Positions 16,832 to 26,119 of a stretch of DNA of 33,228 nucleotides are shown piece by piece. The stretch covers positions 1-33,228 of the forward strand of contig DJPV01000081.1 in NCBI GenBank assembly GCA_002437435.1, read 5' to 3'. The first letter of the stretch is position 1. Each line of letters opens with the position of its first letter. The stretch is from Lachnospiraceae bacterium UBA6403. Its GTDB lineage: Bacteria > Bacillota > Clostridia > Lachnospirales > Lachnospiraceae. A program made the translations under genes and the position numbers. A model generated the notes under the pieces. That model did no database searches. It was given only the letters and a program-made list of their open reading frames with translations, and was not told where the DNA came from.

Positions 16832-17620
16832 CTATTCTGTCAGTGTTTCTCCATATTCCGTTATAAATGACCAGATACCTTCAGCGATCGCAGCCGCCAT
16901 GGCATCCTGATAATCGGCAGAAATAAGTGCCGTACATTCATCAGGGTTGCTTAAGAATCCACATTCGACGATGACGGCAGGGCAGGGGCTTTTTTTCAGG
17001 ATCATATATTCAGAATTTCCTTTCACAGGCCGTTCATTATCGGGATCGATGTTTGATCGGATCGAGCCGTGGATACTCTCGGCGAGCAGCTTTCCCTGTT
17101 CGGAGCCTGTAAAATAGAAGACCTGCGCTCCATGCACTGAGGGATCGGTAAAACTGTTTTGATGGATACTGACGAACAGGTCGGACTGGTGATCCGCGAC
17201 GATCTGGACACGATGGTTCAGATCTGAGGTTTTCATCGTTCCTTTTGTCTCTGTATTTAATGAGCTATCGTCCTCTCTGGTCAGATAGACGACAAAGCCC
17301 ATGTCAGTCAATTTCTGTTTCAGGGCGAGGGTGATCTGAAGATTGATATTCTTTTCCTGAGAATCATCGACCCCGATCTTTCCCGGATCGTAGCCGCCGT
17401 GTCCCGGGTCCAGAGTAATGATATATTTGGATGACGTATCATTTGTTTCTGAGGTATCAGGAACAACTTCAGGAATCGGCGCTGACTGGTTATCTGCATT
17501 GTGGGAAGATCCCGGCTTATGATAGAAAAGCAGGAGAACCGATAAGGAACAGAAAAAGATCAGGCTGAACACAAGTTTGCGATTGATTTTTCTTAGGATA
17601 GAGGCATTTGCTGGCTTCAT
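16832..17620 (-). CDS. cwlD: N-acetylmuramoyl-L-alanine amidase, CwlD-like
   Basis: 262 residues, membrane-anchored zinc amidase (Amidase_3). A basic N-terminus and one membrane helix (about 16-33) are followed by a short Ser/Pro linker and the catalytic domain from about 66. The residues of the fold are visible: His74 in DPGHGG, Glu89 in the SQEKN motif, His153 in SIHQNS, and Glu219 in VECGFLSN. The order LDPGHGGYDPG, DSQEKN, TREDD, TKG, GAQVFYF, GFLSNPDE resembles CwlD, which removes side peptides to make cortex muramic lactam in spores. That would fit a spore former, but a vegetative amidase cannot be excluded. GGGTGA precedes the ATG. Confidence 0.8.
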   Translation of the reverse strand: MKPANASILRKINRKLVFSLIFFCSLSVLLLFYHKPGSSHNADNQSAPIPEVVPDTSETNDTSSKYIITLDPGHGGYDPGKIGVDDSQEKNINLQITLALKQKLTDMGFVVYLTREDDSSLNTETKGTMKTSDLNHRVQIVADHQSDLFVSIHQNSFTDPSVHGAQVFYFTGSEQGKLLAESIHGSIRSNIDPDNERPVKGNSEYMILKKSPCPAVIVECGFLSNPDECTALISADYQDAMAAAIAEGIWSFITEYGETLTE

Positions 17621-17707
17621 GGGAAATCACCCGGTATACGCTGTTATTCATATCTATGCACGAAAAAGAGATAACATGACAATATAACGCAAATAACGGG
17701 ATATTTG

Positions 17708-17736
17708 TTGACATTTGGCAAGGCAGGAATTAAGAT
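17708..17736 (+). promoter_or_regulatory. Promoter of the cobalamin-riboswitch transcript
   Basis: Perfect TTGACA (17708-17713), 17-base spacer, TAAGAT (17731-17736). Transcript start near 17743, about 17 bases before the closing stem of the riboswitch. Confidence 0.75.
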
Positions 17737-17759
17737 AAATCATGTAAATTTCATAGTGG

Positions 17760-17882
17760 TAGAATCTGCTCGGATGCAGTCTTTTTCGCATCTGATCAGG
17801 GGGAAATTCGGTGAGAATCCGGTGCAACCGCCATTACTGTGTTAAGGCATCAGCCTTTCAGTCAGAATACCCGCAGATTTTA
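17760..17882 (+). ncRNA. Cobalamin (B12) riboswitch aptamer
   Basis: The conserved B12-box core is present: GGGGGAAATTCGGTGAGAAT at 17800-17819, then CCGGTGCAACCGCC, TTACTGT, and after a variable stem GTCAG-AATACCCGC (17860-17874). The closing P1 helix pairs AATCTGC (17763-17769) with GCAGATT (17873-17879) and can extend to 10 bp. The order and spacing match the adenosylcobalamin riboswitch class. About 170 bases separate it from the next start codon. They contain several short stems (CCTGT/ACAGG near 17900, GGCAGT/ATTGCC at 17933-17952, GCTTTT/AAAAGC at 17959-17979) but no stem followed by a T-run, so control may act at translation or by a less obvious mechanism. Confidence 0.9.
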
Positions 17883-18051
17883 TGAGATTTTTCCGTCGCC
17901 TGTATAAGACAGGAACCAGATCGGCGGAGATGGGCAGTAAGACATTATTGCCTGTGCAGCTTTTGGGCGTGGGAAAAGCAGATGATGAAGAATAATAATC
18001 CCCTGCTTGGAACCAACAATTACATATTTATTAAAGAAAGGAATCTACGAA

Positions 18052-21000
18052 ATGAAACGAATCAGGACACTGGTGCTTTCGTTTTTATTTGCGTGCGCAG
18101 TTTTATTCGTACCATTTGCAGTAAATGCAGGTTATGGTATTCAGAATGTTGCGGCAGCGGAAGAAGATGAAAGCACGACCGATTACAGCACAAAATATGT
18201 TGTGCTGTCTCTTGAGGGCTTTACGATCGGACAGGGATTTTATATCACACCGACCCATATGTCTTATGAAGAGATTGGAAATGTCTGGAAACAGGAAGGG
18301 ATAGACATTGATCTGTCTAAATTGACCGTTTCACAGGCAACTTATGCATTTTTCAAGAAAGCAGGACTTCAGACAGAACCTGGGGGAGCAAGTGCCTATA
18401 ATGACAGCAGCTTTTATCTGGCGAATATCAAAGGCATTGATAAAGGAACTGTAAAAGTTCCGACAGAGCTTCTGGATGCATATAAGAAAAATAATAAGAA
18501 TGAAGATTTGGAACTGGATGACAAAACCGGTTCCGGACTTGGACAATTTGATTACACATCATGGTCAGGCTGGATGATCACAGATGATAATGTACCTTGC
18601 AATACAAGTGCAGGAGCATATCTTGTAGATCAGGGAACCGGAGCAAATACCAATGTTCTCCGTTGGCAGTTTACACTTGCCGGTTATGGAGCAGATATTG
18701 GCTGTGGATTTGAAGGAAATGAGGCATATTATGTAACACAGGATAAGACTGATCTGTATACATTATATGCAGAAAATGAAGAAGAGATTGCCAAAGATGC
18801 ATCATTAAATGCAGAGCTTCTGGCAGTTATGACAGATCTGAATGCATCAGCAGATGATGTTGCAGATGCGGAACTGAAGATCAAAAAACTTAACGGAAAT
18901 CTTGTATCAATCAAAATGAATAACGATGCACCATATATGACTCTTACAGATGCAGATGGAAAGACAGTGGCGGCTGGACATCCGGACAGTAGTCATGTAT
19001 ATACAGTTGGACTTGAAAAAGGAACATATCGTTTATCAGGTTATAAATTGGTGAATGATAAAAAGGTAGATATGGGTTCAATCGATCTGGTTGTTACCGA
19101 TGATGCTGAGCAATCATATACATTATATAGTGTAACAGGAATTGCCTGTACAAATACAGACACTGTTGATGGTTCGAATGTATACTGGACAGAGGGCAAA
19201 GATTATACATTTTCGACAAAGGTTATGTCATCGGATAGTGTAGATCGTCATGCGTCTCTTGGGTTGATGCAGCCAGCAACTGCAACTGATTATGCAAGAT
19301 ATGCAACGCTTTGTTATCCGGCAGATATGGTTGAGGTAACAGTTACACCTTTAGGAGAGCGTGCGTCAGCTTATGCTTCGAAAGTGGTATCAAATACAAT
19401 CACTTCAAGCCGTTCCTATGGATATTCTATATCCGCACCGGTAGCAAGAAAGGTAACATTTACTGTACCGGAAGGAGCTGAGCTTCGTGTCGGAATTCTG
19501 TCAACCTATTATATTTACAGAGATGAAACAGGTACAAAGATAGAATCTGCTGAAGAAGGTTATGATACATATGAGTATAATCTCGGAAGTGGTACTACTT
19601 ATTATTATCGTGTCTCCGGTGCAGGCGGTGTAACTTACTGGAACTGGGTTTCAACAACTCAGGATACAGATTATACAGTTACAAAAGCAGATATGTATAT
19701 TGGGGATGATTCCTACAATCCAGATACTGTATATCATGATCTCTCCAAGAATCTGTATGATGTTGCAGATATTTATCTTACATCAGATGAGCGCGGATAT
19801 CTTTCTATGAAGAAGGGTGAGACATATAGTCTGGAATGTTTTCGTAATTGGCAGTCGATTGAAAGCTTTATGAATTCTAAAATAGCAGAACCGGATTTCC
19901 ATTATACTGTTATTGATGAAAATGGAAATCCATCAAATGATATAATCACAGTTACACCGAGAGCACATTCAGAAGTAGCAGAGATTCAGGCGAAATCTGC
20001 AGGAACAGCAATTCTTCTGGTAACTTATGATGCAGAGATCAACATGGCATGCAAAAATATGGGCGGAACAAACTTCAGTGCGATCTGGCCAGAGAATACA
20101 GGTGTTGTTGTAGTAACTGTTGATCAGGATGGAACCGGCATCCAGACAAATATGACGATCAACGAAGGAAAGAATTCAGAAAAGTCAAAAACTGTAGCAG
20201 ACGGAATCGATTCACAGCTTGATGTTCTTTATTATCTGAAGGGAACAGAAGGTGCAGAGTATACATTTGCACCGGAAAGCGGAGTATCTGTATCAGTTCT
20301 TCGTCCTGAGATCGTTGGTGGAAAACTGACATATAACGGTTTCTCAGCAAAAGATATTACAGAGAATGAGGATGGAAGCTATACGATCGCCGGACTGACA
20401 GAAGGCCCGAATGTCGTTAAAGTTACAAAGAACGGAGTTAGTACCTATCAGGTAATTCGTGCAAAAGAGGTAGAAGTTTCATATACTTATAAAGACGCCG
20501 ATGGAAATGATATAACTGCGGATAAGCTTGCTGCAGGTGATTCTATTGTGATTTCCTATGGAGAGAGAACAGAAGATGGCAAGCGTTCTTATAATGGTAC
20601 ATATATTCCTGCTAACAAACTGGCAGGTGTATATAATATGTACGGTACTATCTATCTGACAGATGATGAGGGTAATGTATTTAAGGGCAAGACAATTCAG
20701 TATCCATATGCGGCTACTCCGGCTGCACAGACAGTAACGGTTACTGTTCCAACTTATTATACAGGGGATACATTTACTTTAGACGGATGTATTCTTGAAT
20801 CAGGATTTGGTTCAATTTATGGTTCTCACAGACAGATCAAGCATTCTGTTGGAAAACCTATGCAGATGGCGGCCGGTACAGGTACCGCATACATGGGCAG
20901 ACTTCCAAAGATGGAATTTAAGCTTGCAGATGCAGGATTTATAAAAGTTTCATTAAGTGTTAATGACAGAAAGACACAGAATGAGATTAAAGATTACATA

Positions 21001-24000
21001 ATCAGCGTAAAGGATGAAAAAGGCAATGTTACAACTGTAACAGACGGTGCATTCAAGGGACTTGCAGGCAGAACATATTCATATACTATTAAAGCTGCCG
21101 GTTATATGTATAAGGAAGGATTTTTTGAGATTCCAGAGGATACAACAGGCAGTCTTGCACAGAAGTTATATCTGACTCCATCTTCTGAACTTGCATGGGA
21201 TGGAACGACAAAGACAGAACCAGAGCAGGTTGATGGTGTATATCAGATTGGAAGTGGAGCTGAGTTCTACTGGTTTGCTAATGAAGTAAATGTGAATAAG
21301 AAGGCTTCAATTGATGTAGTATTAACGGCAGACCTTGATCTTGCAGGTTATCCGTGGACTCCGATTGGAGATTTTAGTACCATTTATGCTGGATCTTTTG
21401 ATGGACAGGGACATACGATCAAGAATCTGTATCAGAATGATACAGCTTATTCAGGAATCTTTGGACTGGAAAAGGGACAGATAAGCAATCTGACGGTAGA
21501 AGGAAATATCTATATAGCTGCAAAGACGGCTGCTGGTGCAATTGTTGGTTATCTTAATCAGGGAACCGCAGATAAGCCGGCGCTGATCTCAAACTGTGTA
21601 TCTAAAGTAAATATTACATACACTGGAACAAATGCTAATGTTGATATTGGTGGAATTGCAGGATATTGTAATACAAGCAGGCTCACAAATACAGTAATAG
21701 AGAATTGTGTAAACTATGGTACAATCAAAGCTGAGAATGGTGGAACTGTAGGTGGTATCTTAGGTGCTATGATCAGCTGCAATATTACAGTAAAGAATTG
21801 TACAAACTATGGTACGGTAACAGCAAAGAGTAAAGTCGGTGGTATTCTCGGTACTTATGATGAATATAACGCAACTACTCCTGCAAACAAGATCATTAAC
21901 TGCTATAATGCGGGTGAGATTTCCGGTCAGGAGTATGTTGGTGGAATTGCAGGTATCTTCAATGGTAAAGCATCAAATAATGCCAGCGCAGAGATAACCG
22001 GATGCTACAGTGCCGGAACTGTAACAGGCAGCAGTGCTACAACCGACGTTACAGCATTTACAGGACAGGCAAAGGATATGAAGTTGATGGGATCTGTATA
22101 TTCCTGTGCAGATGAGGCAGGAAATACATATACCGAAGATCAGGCAGCCTTTGTGGCAGCTTCTGATATAGCAGCAGTAAAAGCACTGACAACAGAGACT
22201 GTTTCCAGAGCTTCAGATAAAGAATTACTTGATCGTGTTGCTCCTGTTATCGATATTCTTTCAAAAGTTCTGACAACACAGGATGAACAGGCATTTATAA
22301 AATTATATAATGATTTGAATGAAGCTATCGATGAAGTAAGAACTGTAAAGGTCGGCGTATATGATTATGCGGCAGTAAATGCAGGAATTAAGGGAGCATC
22401 TTCTGATGGTGTTGTCCTTAATGAGGTAGAAGTCGATGCAGCGACTGCAGCAGATGCTGTCGAGAAAGCATTGAAAGAGAATAATATTCCATATGTTCTG
22501 ACAGATACAGGATATGGACCATATATGGAATCTATCAACGGACTGACTGTTCAGGCTGAATATACAATGTCAGGTTGGATGTTCTCATATAACCATGATG
22601 ATTTTACAAATGGTGGATTGGGAACAGTTACATTAAATGATGGAGATACACTTGAATTCCATTATGAGCTTACAGGTGCGGATGTAGCATCTGCGTATGC
22701 AGGACTCCCGGTATTAAAAGAACTTACAGTTGAGAATAATACATTTGCATTTGAGACAGAGACAACATATGATGACAACTGGCAGCCAAGTTATACTTAC
22801 AAAGTAAATGGTGAGGCACTTGCCGGAGCTGGTACAGAAGCAGATCCATTTGTTGTAAAGCTTAAGTCAGATCTTATAACTGGTTCAGATATTACTAAGT
22901 TAGCAGTTAATTATAAGACAGAAGCAGATTCTCATTATGTAACAGTAGATGGTCTTTCAGACAGCGTGGATCTGACAGATGGAGTTGTATTCCATATCAC
23001 ATCCAGAGCAGGAAGAACCGCTTATTATAAGCTTGCAATAGAAAAGGTATTGACAACAGACAATACAAAGATTGAAGTTGCAGAAGCTGTTTATACAGGA
23101 GAAAAAGTAAAACCCGAAGTAAAGGTATATCTGGATGATAAGCTGGTGGCAGCAGAGAACTATGATGTAATATTTACTGACAATGTAAATGCAGGAACTG
23201 CTACCTGTACGATCAAAGGTAAAAATGAATATAATGGACAGGTTCAGACAACCTTTGAGATTAAAAAGGCAAAACAGGAAATCGTAGTTGCATCTACAAC
23301 GCTGGAAGTAGTAGAGGGTGCAGAGCCATTTGTTCTTGCAGCTGAGGCTAAGGGTGCACTTACATACACTATTTCAGCGGATGACGTAGCTTCTGTAGAC
23401 GAGACTGGTCTGGTAACAGTAAAGGCAGTTGGTACTGCTGATATTACGATCAAGGCAGCTGAGACAGATAATTATGAGGCAGCAGAACTGGTTATCAGTC
23501 TGACTGTTAAGAAGAATGAGGGTGTTCAGATTACTGCTGAAAATACAGTAGTTACAGTTTCAGATGTTACATATACCGGCAAAGCACAGAAACCGGCTGT
23601 CACAGTTACTGTTGATGGTAAAGAATTAACGGCAGATGATTATACTGTAGAATATTCTGATAACAAGAATGCGGGAACTGCAAAAGTAGTTGTTACAGGT
23701 AAGGGTAGTTATACAGGTACAGTAGAGAGTACATTTGTGATCAAGAAGGCATCACAGACAATCTCATCACAGACGATCTATGTATATAATAAATATATTG
23801 CATTAAGACCATCTGTTAAGGGGACAGTTACTTACACATCTTCTAACAAGAAGGTTGCAACTGTAAACAAGAAGTCCGGATTTGTTACAGCTAAGAAGCC
23901 GGGCAAGGTACAGATCAAAGTAACAGCCGCAGAAACAGCAAATTACAAGAAGGGTACAGGAACGATCACTCTGATCGTTGTACCTGCGACACCGACTGTA

Positions 24001-24267
24001 CAGAAAGCTGCAGCATATAAGACCAAGGCAATCAGGGTTTCTTATAAGAAGGCTTCCGGTGCAAGTGGTTACCAGATCACATATGCAACAAATAAGTCAT
24101 TCAAGAACGCTAAGAGCGTATCAGTAAGCAGCAAGAAGACAAGTGCTGTTATAAAGAACCTGAAAAAGGGTAAGAAATATTATGTGAAGGCAAGATCATA
24201 TAAGAAGATCGGCGGTAAGAAGTATTACAGTGTTTACAGTAAAGTAAAGACCGTAAAGACAAAGTAA
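18052..24267 (+). CDS. B12-riboswitch-controlled secreted surface protein with two transcobalamin-like domains
   Basis: 2071 residues. Signal peptide 1-26 (basic start, hydrophobic core, AVNA). Residues 48-225 resemble the transcobalamin-like DUF4430 fold, with SGWM at about 172-175 and NVLRWQFTLAGYGADIG at about 201-217. A long unassigned beta-rich part follows, then GLUG-type repeats (about 1180-1330; four VGGI(A/L)G units). A second, more typical DUF4430 domain lies at about 1435-1543 (YMESINGL, SGWMFSYN, LNDGDTLEFHY). The C-terminal third holds two MBG-like and two Big_2-like repeats and an FnIII-like end rich in Lys and Tyr. No LPXTG motif; wall attachment may be non-covalent. The start is ATG 18052, with AAAGGAA just upstream and a proper signal peptide; the in-frame TTG at 18007 lacks both. 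The riboswitch upstream suggests a role in capturing corrinoids (inference). Confidence 0.85.
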   Translation: MKRIRTLVLSFLFACAVLFVPFAVNAGYGIQNVAAAEEDESTTDYSTKYVVLSLEGFTIGQGFYITPTHMSYEEIGNVWKQEGIDIDLSKLTVSQATYAFFKKAGLQTEPGGASAYNDSSFYLANIKGIDKGTVKVPTELLDAYKKNNKNEDLELDDKTGSGLGQFDYTSWSGWMITDDNVPCNTSAGAYLVDQGTGANTNVLRWQFTLAGYGADIGCGFEGNEAYYVTQDKTDLYTLYAENEEEIAKDASLNAELLAVMTDLNASADDVADAELKIKKLNGNLVSIKMNNDAPYMTLTDADGKTVAAGHPDSSHVYTVGLEKGTYRLSGYKLVNDKKVDMGSIDLVVTDDAEQSYTLYSVTGIACTNTDTVDGSNVYWTEGKDYTFSTKVMSSDSVDRHASLGLMQPATATDYARYATLCYPADMVEVTVTPLGERASAYASKVVSNTITSSRSYGYSISAPVARKVTFTVPEGAELRVGILSTYYIYRDETGTKIESAEEGYDTYEYNLGSGTTYYYRVSGAGGVTYWNWVSTTQDTDYTVTKADMYIGDDSYNPDTVYHDLSKNLYDVADIYLTSDERGYLSMKKGETYSLECFRNWQSIESFMNSKIAEPDFHYTVIDENGNPSNDIITVTPRAHSEVAEIQAKSAGTAILLVTYDAEINMACKNMGGTNFSAIWPENTGVVVVTVDQDGTGIQTNMTINEGKNSEKSKTVADGIDSQLDVLYYLKGTEGAEYTFAPESGVSVSVLRPEIVGGKLTYNGFSAKDITENEDGSYTIAGLTEGPNVVKVTKNGVSTYQVIRAKEVEVSYTYKDADGNDITADKLAAGDSIVISYGERTEDGKRSYNGTYIPANKLAGVYNMYGTIYLTDDEGNVFKGKTIQYPYAATPAAQTVTVTVPTYYTGDTFTLDGCILESGFGSIYGSHRQIKHSVGKPMQMAAGTGTAYMGRLPKMEFKLADAGFIKVSLSVNDRKTQNEIKDYIISVKDEKGNVTTVTDGAFKGLAGRTYSYTIKAAGYMYKEGFFEIPEDTTGSLAQKLYLTPSSELAWDGTTKTEPEQVDGVYQIGSGAEFYWFANEVNVNKKASIDVVLTADLDLAGYPWTPIGDFSTIYAGSFDGQGHTIKNLYQNDTAYSGIFGLEKGQISNLTVEGNIYIAAKTAAGAIVGYLNQGTADKPALISNCVSKVNITYTGTNANVDIGGIAGYCNTSRLTNTVIENCVNYGTIKAENGGTVGGILGAMISCNITVKNCTNYGTVTAKSKVGGILGTYDEYNATTPANKIINCYNAGEISGQEYVGGIAGIFNGKASNNASAEITGCYSAGTVTGSSATTDVTAFTGQAKDMKLMGSVYSCADEAGNTYTEDQAAFVAASDIAAVKALTTETVSRASDKELLDRVAPVIDILSKVLTTQDEQAFIKLYNDLNEAIDEVRTVKVGVYDYAAVNAGIKGASSDGVVLNEVEVDAATAADAVEKALKENNIPYVLTDTGYGPYMESINGLTVQAEYTMSGWMFSYNHDDFTNGGLGTVTLNDGDTLEFHYELTGADVASAYAGLPVLKELTVENNTFAFETETTYDDNWQPSYTYKVNGEALAGAGTEADPFVVKLKSDLITGSDITKLAVNYKTEADSHYVTVDGLSDSVDLTDGVVFHITSRAGRTAYYKLAIEKVLTTDNTKIEVAEAVYTGEKVKPEVKVYLDDKLVAAENYDVIFTDNVNAGTATCTIKGKNEYNGQVQTTFEIKKAKQEIVVASTTLEVVEGAEPFVLAAEAKGALTYTISADDVASVDETGLVTVKAVGTADITIKAAETDNYEAAELVISLTVKKNEGVQITAENTVVTVSDVTYTGKAQKPAVTVTVDGKELTADDYTVEYSDNKNAGTAKVVVTGKGSYTGTVESTFVIKKASQTISSQTIYVYNKYIALRPSVKGTVTYTSSNKKVATVNKKSGFVTAKKPGKVQIKVTAAETANYKKGTGTITLIVVPATPTVQKAAAYKTKAIRVSYKKASGASGYQITYATNKSFKNAKSVSVSSKKTSAVIKNLKKGKKYYVKARSYKKIGGKKYYSVYSKVKTVKTK

Positions 24268-24318
24268 TATGGAATTGCAAATGATCGGATCATAATATAA
24301 GATCATAACAGGATCTTG

Positions 24319-24375
24319 ATACCGGCTGTCATAAGTTGGATATACAAATCTGACGATGTGGCAGCCGGTATTTAT
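24319..24375 (+). terminator. Terminator of the large surface-protein gene
   Basis: ATACCGGCTG (24319-24328) pairs perfectly with CAGCCGGTAT (24362-24371), followed by TTATT. The 33-base loop is long and the T-tail modest. Confidence 0.65.
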
Positions 24376-24417
24376 TATAGAAAGAGTAAATTGCTCAGAA
24401 GAAAGGAGACAGATTTT

Positions 24418-24720
24418 ATGGCTGACAGATTTACGACAAGAGAAGACTGTATAGAAATGCTTCAGGAAGCTTATAAGAGGCTGGACAGATATCCGAAGAA
24501 ATCAGATTTTACGGTAGAAGAAGTTGCGGCGATCAAATCGTTTCTTGGACCATGGCCGAGAGCCTTGGAAGCCGGTGGGATTCTTCCTGACCGTTCGGCT
24601 GAGCGGGAAGCCGAAAAGAAACAGAAAAGGATTGCAGCGAAGCGCAGACAGACGCAGTATAAGATTGAGCGTCAGAAGAATAACAGGAAAGATGAAACCG
24701 CAAATGAAAATGCGAAATGA
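24418..24720 (+). CDS. Small protein with HNH-associated repeat
   Basis: 100 residues. The N-terminal ~55 residues fit the homing-endonuclease-associated repeat, a DNA-binding-like helical module: CIEMLQEAYKRLDRYPKKSDF, then IKSFLGPWPRALEAGGI. The C-terminal ~40 residues are a strongly charged Lys/Arg/Glu/Gln tail, probably helical. No nuclease motif is present, so it is at most a stand-alone binding module. The start at 24418 has AAGGAG nine bases upstream; a longer frame to 24316 runs through the upstream terminator. Convergent with the small minus-strand gene at 24783. Confidence 0.6.
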   Translation: MADRFTTREDCIEMLQEAYKRLDRYPKKSDFTVEEVAAIKSFLGPWPRALEAGGILPDRSAEREAEKKQKRIAAKRRQTQYKIERQKNNRKDETANENAK

Positions 24721-24752
24721 AAAACTCCAGATGCCGGGAAACGCATCTGGAG
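24720..24752 (-). terminator. Terminator of the 54-residue membrane-peptide gene
   Basis: Perfect 10-bp stem CTCCAGATGC (24725-24734) / GCATCTGGAG (24743-24752) with an 8-base loop. On the minus strand it is followed by T5. It sits right at the end of the convergent plus-strand gene. Confidence 0.8.
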
Positions 24753-24782
24753 CTAGTCTGAAATATGAGGGGGCTCAAGAGA

Positions 24783-24947
24783 TTACAGGATGGTACCTTT
24801 GAGCAAAATGGCAACAAACAAAATAAAACAACATGTTGCAAAGATACCAAACTTAACTCTGAGATAATTGCAGCGGGCAAAAGACCTCTCTGTCTCAGCA
24901 TAAGCACTGCGCTCAATCCTGTTCTGTTCTCTGCTTGAATACTTCAT
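24783..24947 (-). CDS. 54-residue single-pass membrane peptide
   Basis: Short product: a charged N-terminal half (starts MKYSSREQNRIERSAYAE), then one membrane segment (about 33-49, FGIFATCCFILFVAILL). I do not recognise the family; the layout recalls small cell-envelope or FtsL/DivIC-like peptides only in general shape. Evidence that it is a gene: AGGGA about 9 bases before the ATG, a clean minus-strand terminator downstream (24720-24752), and a candidate regulated promoter upstream. An in-frame longer start at 25007 would run through the direct repeats and is less likely. It follows the two-component operon on the same strand and could belong to its regulon (inference). Confidence 0.55.
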   Translation of the reverse strand: MKYSSREQNRIERSAYAETERSFARCNYLRVKFGIFATCCFILFVAILLKGTIL

Positions 24948-24975
24948 AAGCACCATCCCTTGTCTTGATGATGTT

Positions 24976-25027
24976 ACTATAAAACCTCTATGCATCATAA
25001 TCTGCAAAAAAATGCATCAATTCTGCA
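24976..25027 (-). promoter_or_regulatory. Direct-repeat operator and -10 site of the membrane-peptide gene
   Basis: Two near-identical repeats, ATGCATCATAATCTGCA (24990-25006) and ATGCATCA-ATTCTGCA (25012-25027), lie 22 bases apart, two helical turns. On the minus strand TATAGT (24981-24976) can serve as -10. No good -35 hexamer exists; the nearer repeat occupies that place. This is the layout of a promoter activated by an OmpR-family regulator. Confidence 0.45.
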
Positions 25028-25057
25028 TATTTCTTATGAAGAAGTATTAAACATCTG

Positions 25058-26119
25058 TTAATTATAAAAATATCGGTTCATCTGGTAGAAGAACAATCCT
25101 GTTTTCATATAAAAGTTGTATTCTTCTGTCGCGTCAACTTCTAATTCCATACTAATCTCAGTAGTGTAAATAAAATAGGTATGAGCAGTCAGAGTTGTTC
25201 CTGTCAGCTTTTCAAATAGCTGCAGATCAGAATCCGGTATCTCTGTTGGATCCATACTTGCACCGCTTCCAGATCCCTGTTCAAAGTTGAGTTCATAATA
25301 AGAGACTAATATATCGTATAGAGGGTCGAGGTAAGTGGCACTGGCTTCAGCTGAGTTACCGACATGGCTTCCTAAAAAGTTATACAGTGGAAGAATATAA
25401 TCATTGTAATATTCCAGTTCTATCAGACTTTCTTCGTTATAGAAAGTGTTAGAATTAGGGTTCAGATTCATTGTAAATGTAATCAGTTTGTTCGTGTCAT
25501 AATCCAGGAAACAATTCATTTCAAATCCAAAATAGTAGATATTAACCACCCATATCGTAAAACTGCGGTAAGAATCTTCATCTGATGTTGCAAGATATTT
25601 GGATATATACATTTCATATATACCGTTTACAGTAAAATCACAGGAGAAATAATCGGAGAAATACGATGCCAGTTCATTTACGGTTATATCATGAATCTCA
25701 CTGTAGGAATGCTTGTCCGTATAATCAAAGTTCAGATCAGTGTAGTAACATTCTCCGTTTATGATATTGATTTTCTCAAGCAGTGTCAGTTTATTTGTTA
25801 CATCGAGATTGCTCGGACTGATCTCATGGCTGGATACGGAATTCAATGTTTTCCTGTCCTGAATACGAAAATACAGATTCGAGACAATGATACAGATCGC
25901 AAAAATTGCAATGCATATTATAAACCATAGAAGATTTTTGTACAGGAAATGAAGAATACCGTGTGCTTTTCCTGTATGCTCGGCAGAGGAAACAGTACCT
26001 TCTTCGCTCTCATTTATCATATCATTTACTTCTGATTCAGAGATATCATCGTCTTCCTTATGGGCAGCGGTCAGTTCATAGGAAGCAATGACAGATTCTT
26101 TATTTTCTTCGTTACTCAT
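25058..26119 (-). CDS. Single-pass membrane protein of the two-component operon
   Basis: 353 residues. The cytoplasmic N-terminus (1-60) is acidic, one membrane helix spans about 62-84, and the ~270-residue C-terminal part is extracytoplasmic, rich in Tyr, Asn and Asp, and not recognised. The start overlaps the kinase stop by 8 bases, with AGGAGG upstream, so expression is coupled to the kinase. The tight link suggests an accessory sensor or an envelope protein acting with the kinase (inference). No catalytic motif is visible. Confidence 0.7.
   Translation of the reverse strand: MSNEENKESVIASYELTAAHKEDDDISESEVNDMINESEEGTVSSAEHTGKAHGILHFLYKNLLWFIICIAIFAICIIVSNLYFRIQDRKTLNSVSSHEISPSNLDVTNKLTLLEKINIINGECYYTDLNFDYTDKHSYSEIHDITVNELASYFSDYFSCDFTVNGIYEMYISKYLATSDEDSYRSFTIWVVNIYYFGFEMNCFLDYDTNKLITFTMNLNPNSNTFYNEESLIELEYYNDYILPLYNFLGSHVGNSAEASATYLDPLYDILVSYYELNFEQGSGSGASMDPTEIPDSDLQLFEKLTGTTLTAHTYFIYTTEISMELEVDATEEYNFYMKTGLFFYQMNRYFYN

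Noticed and set aside
18007..18051. Upstream TTG start for the large surface protein
   Set aside because: It would put 15 polar residues before the signal peptide and lacks a ribosome site; ATG 18052 has both.
24268..24315. Several GATC-rich short repeats after the surface-protein gene
   Set aside because: Too short and irregular to be an element; probably chance in the spacer before the terminator.
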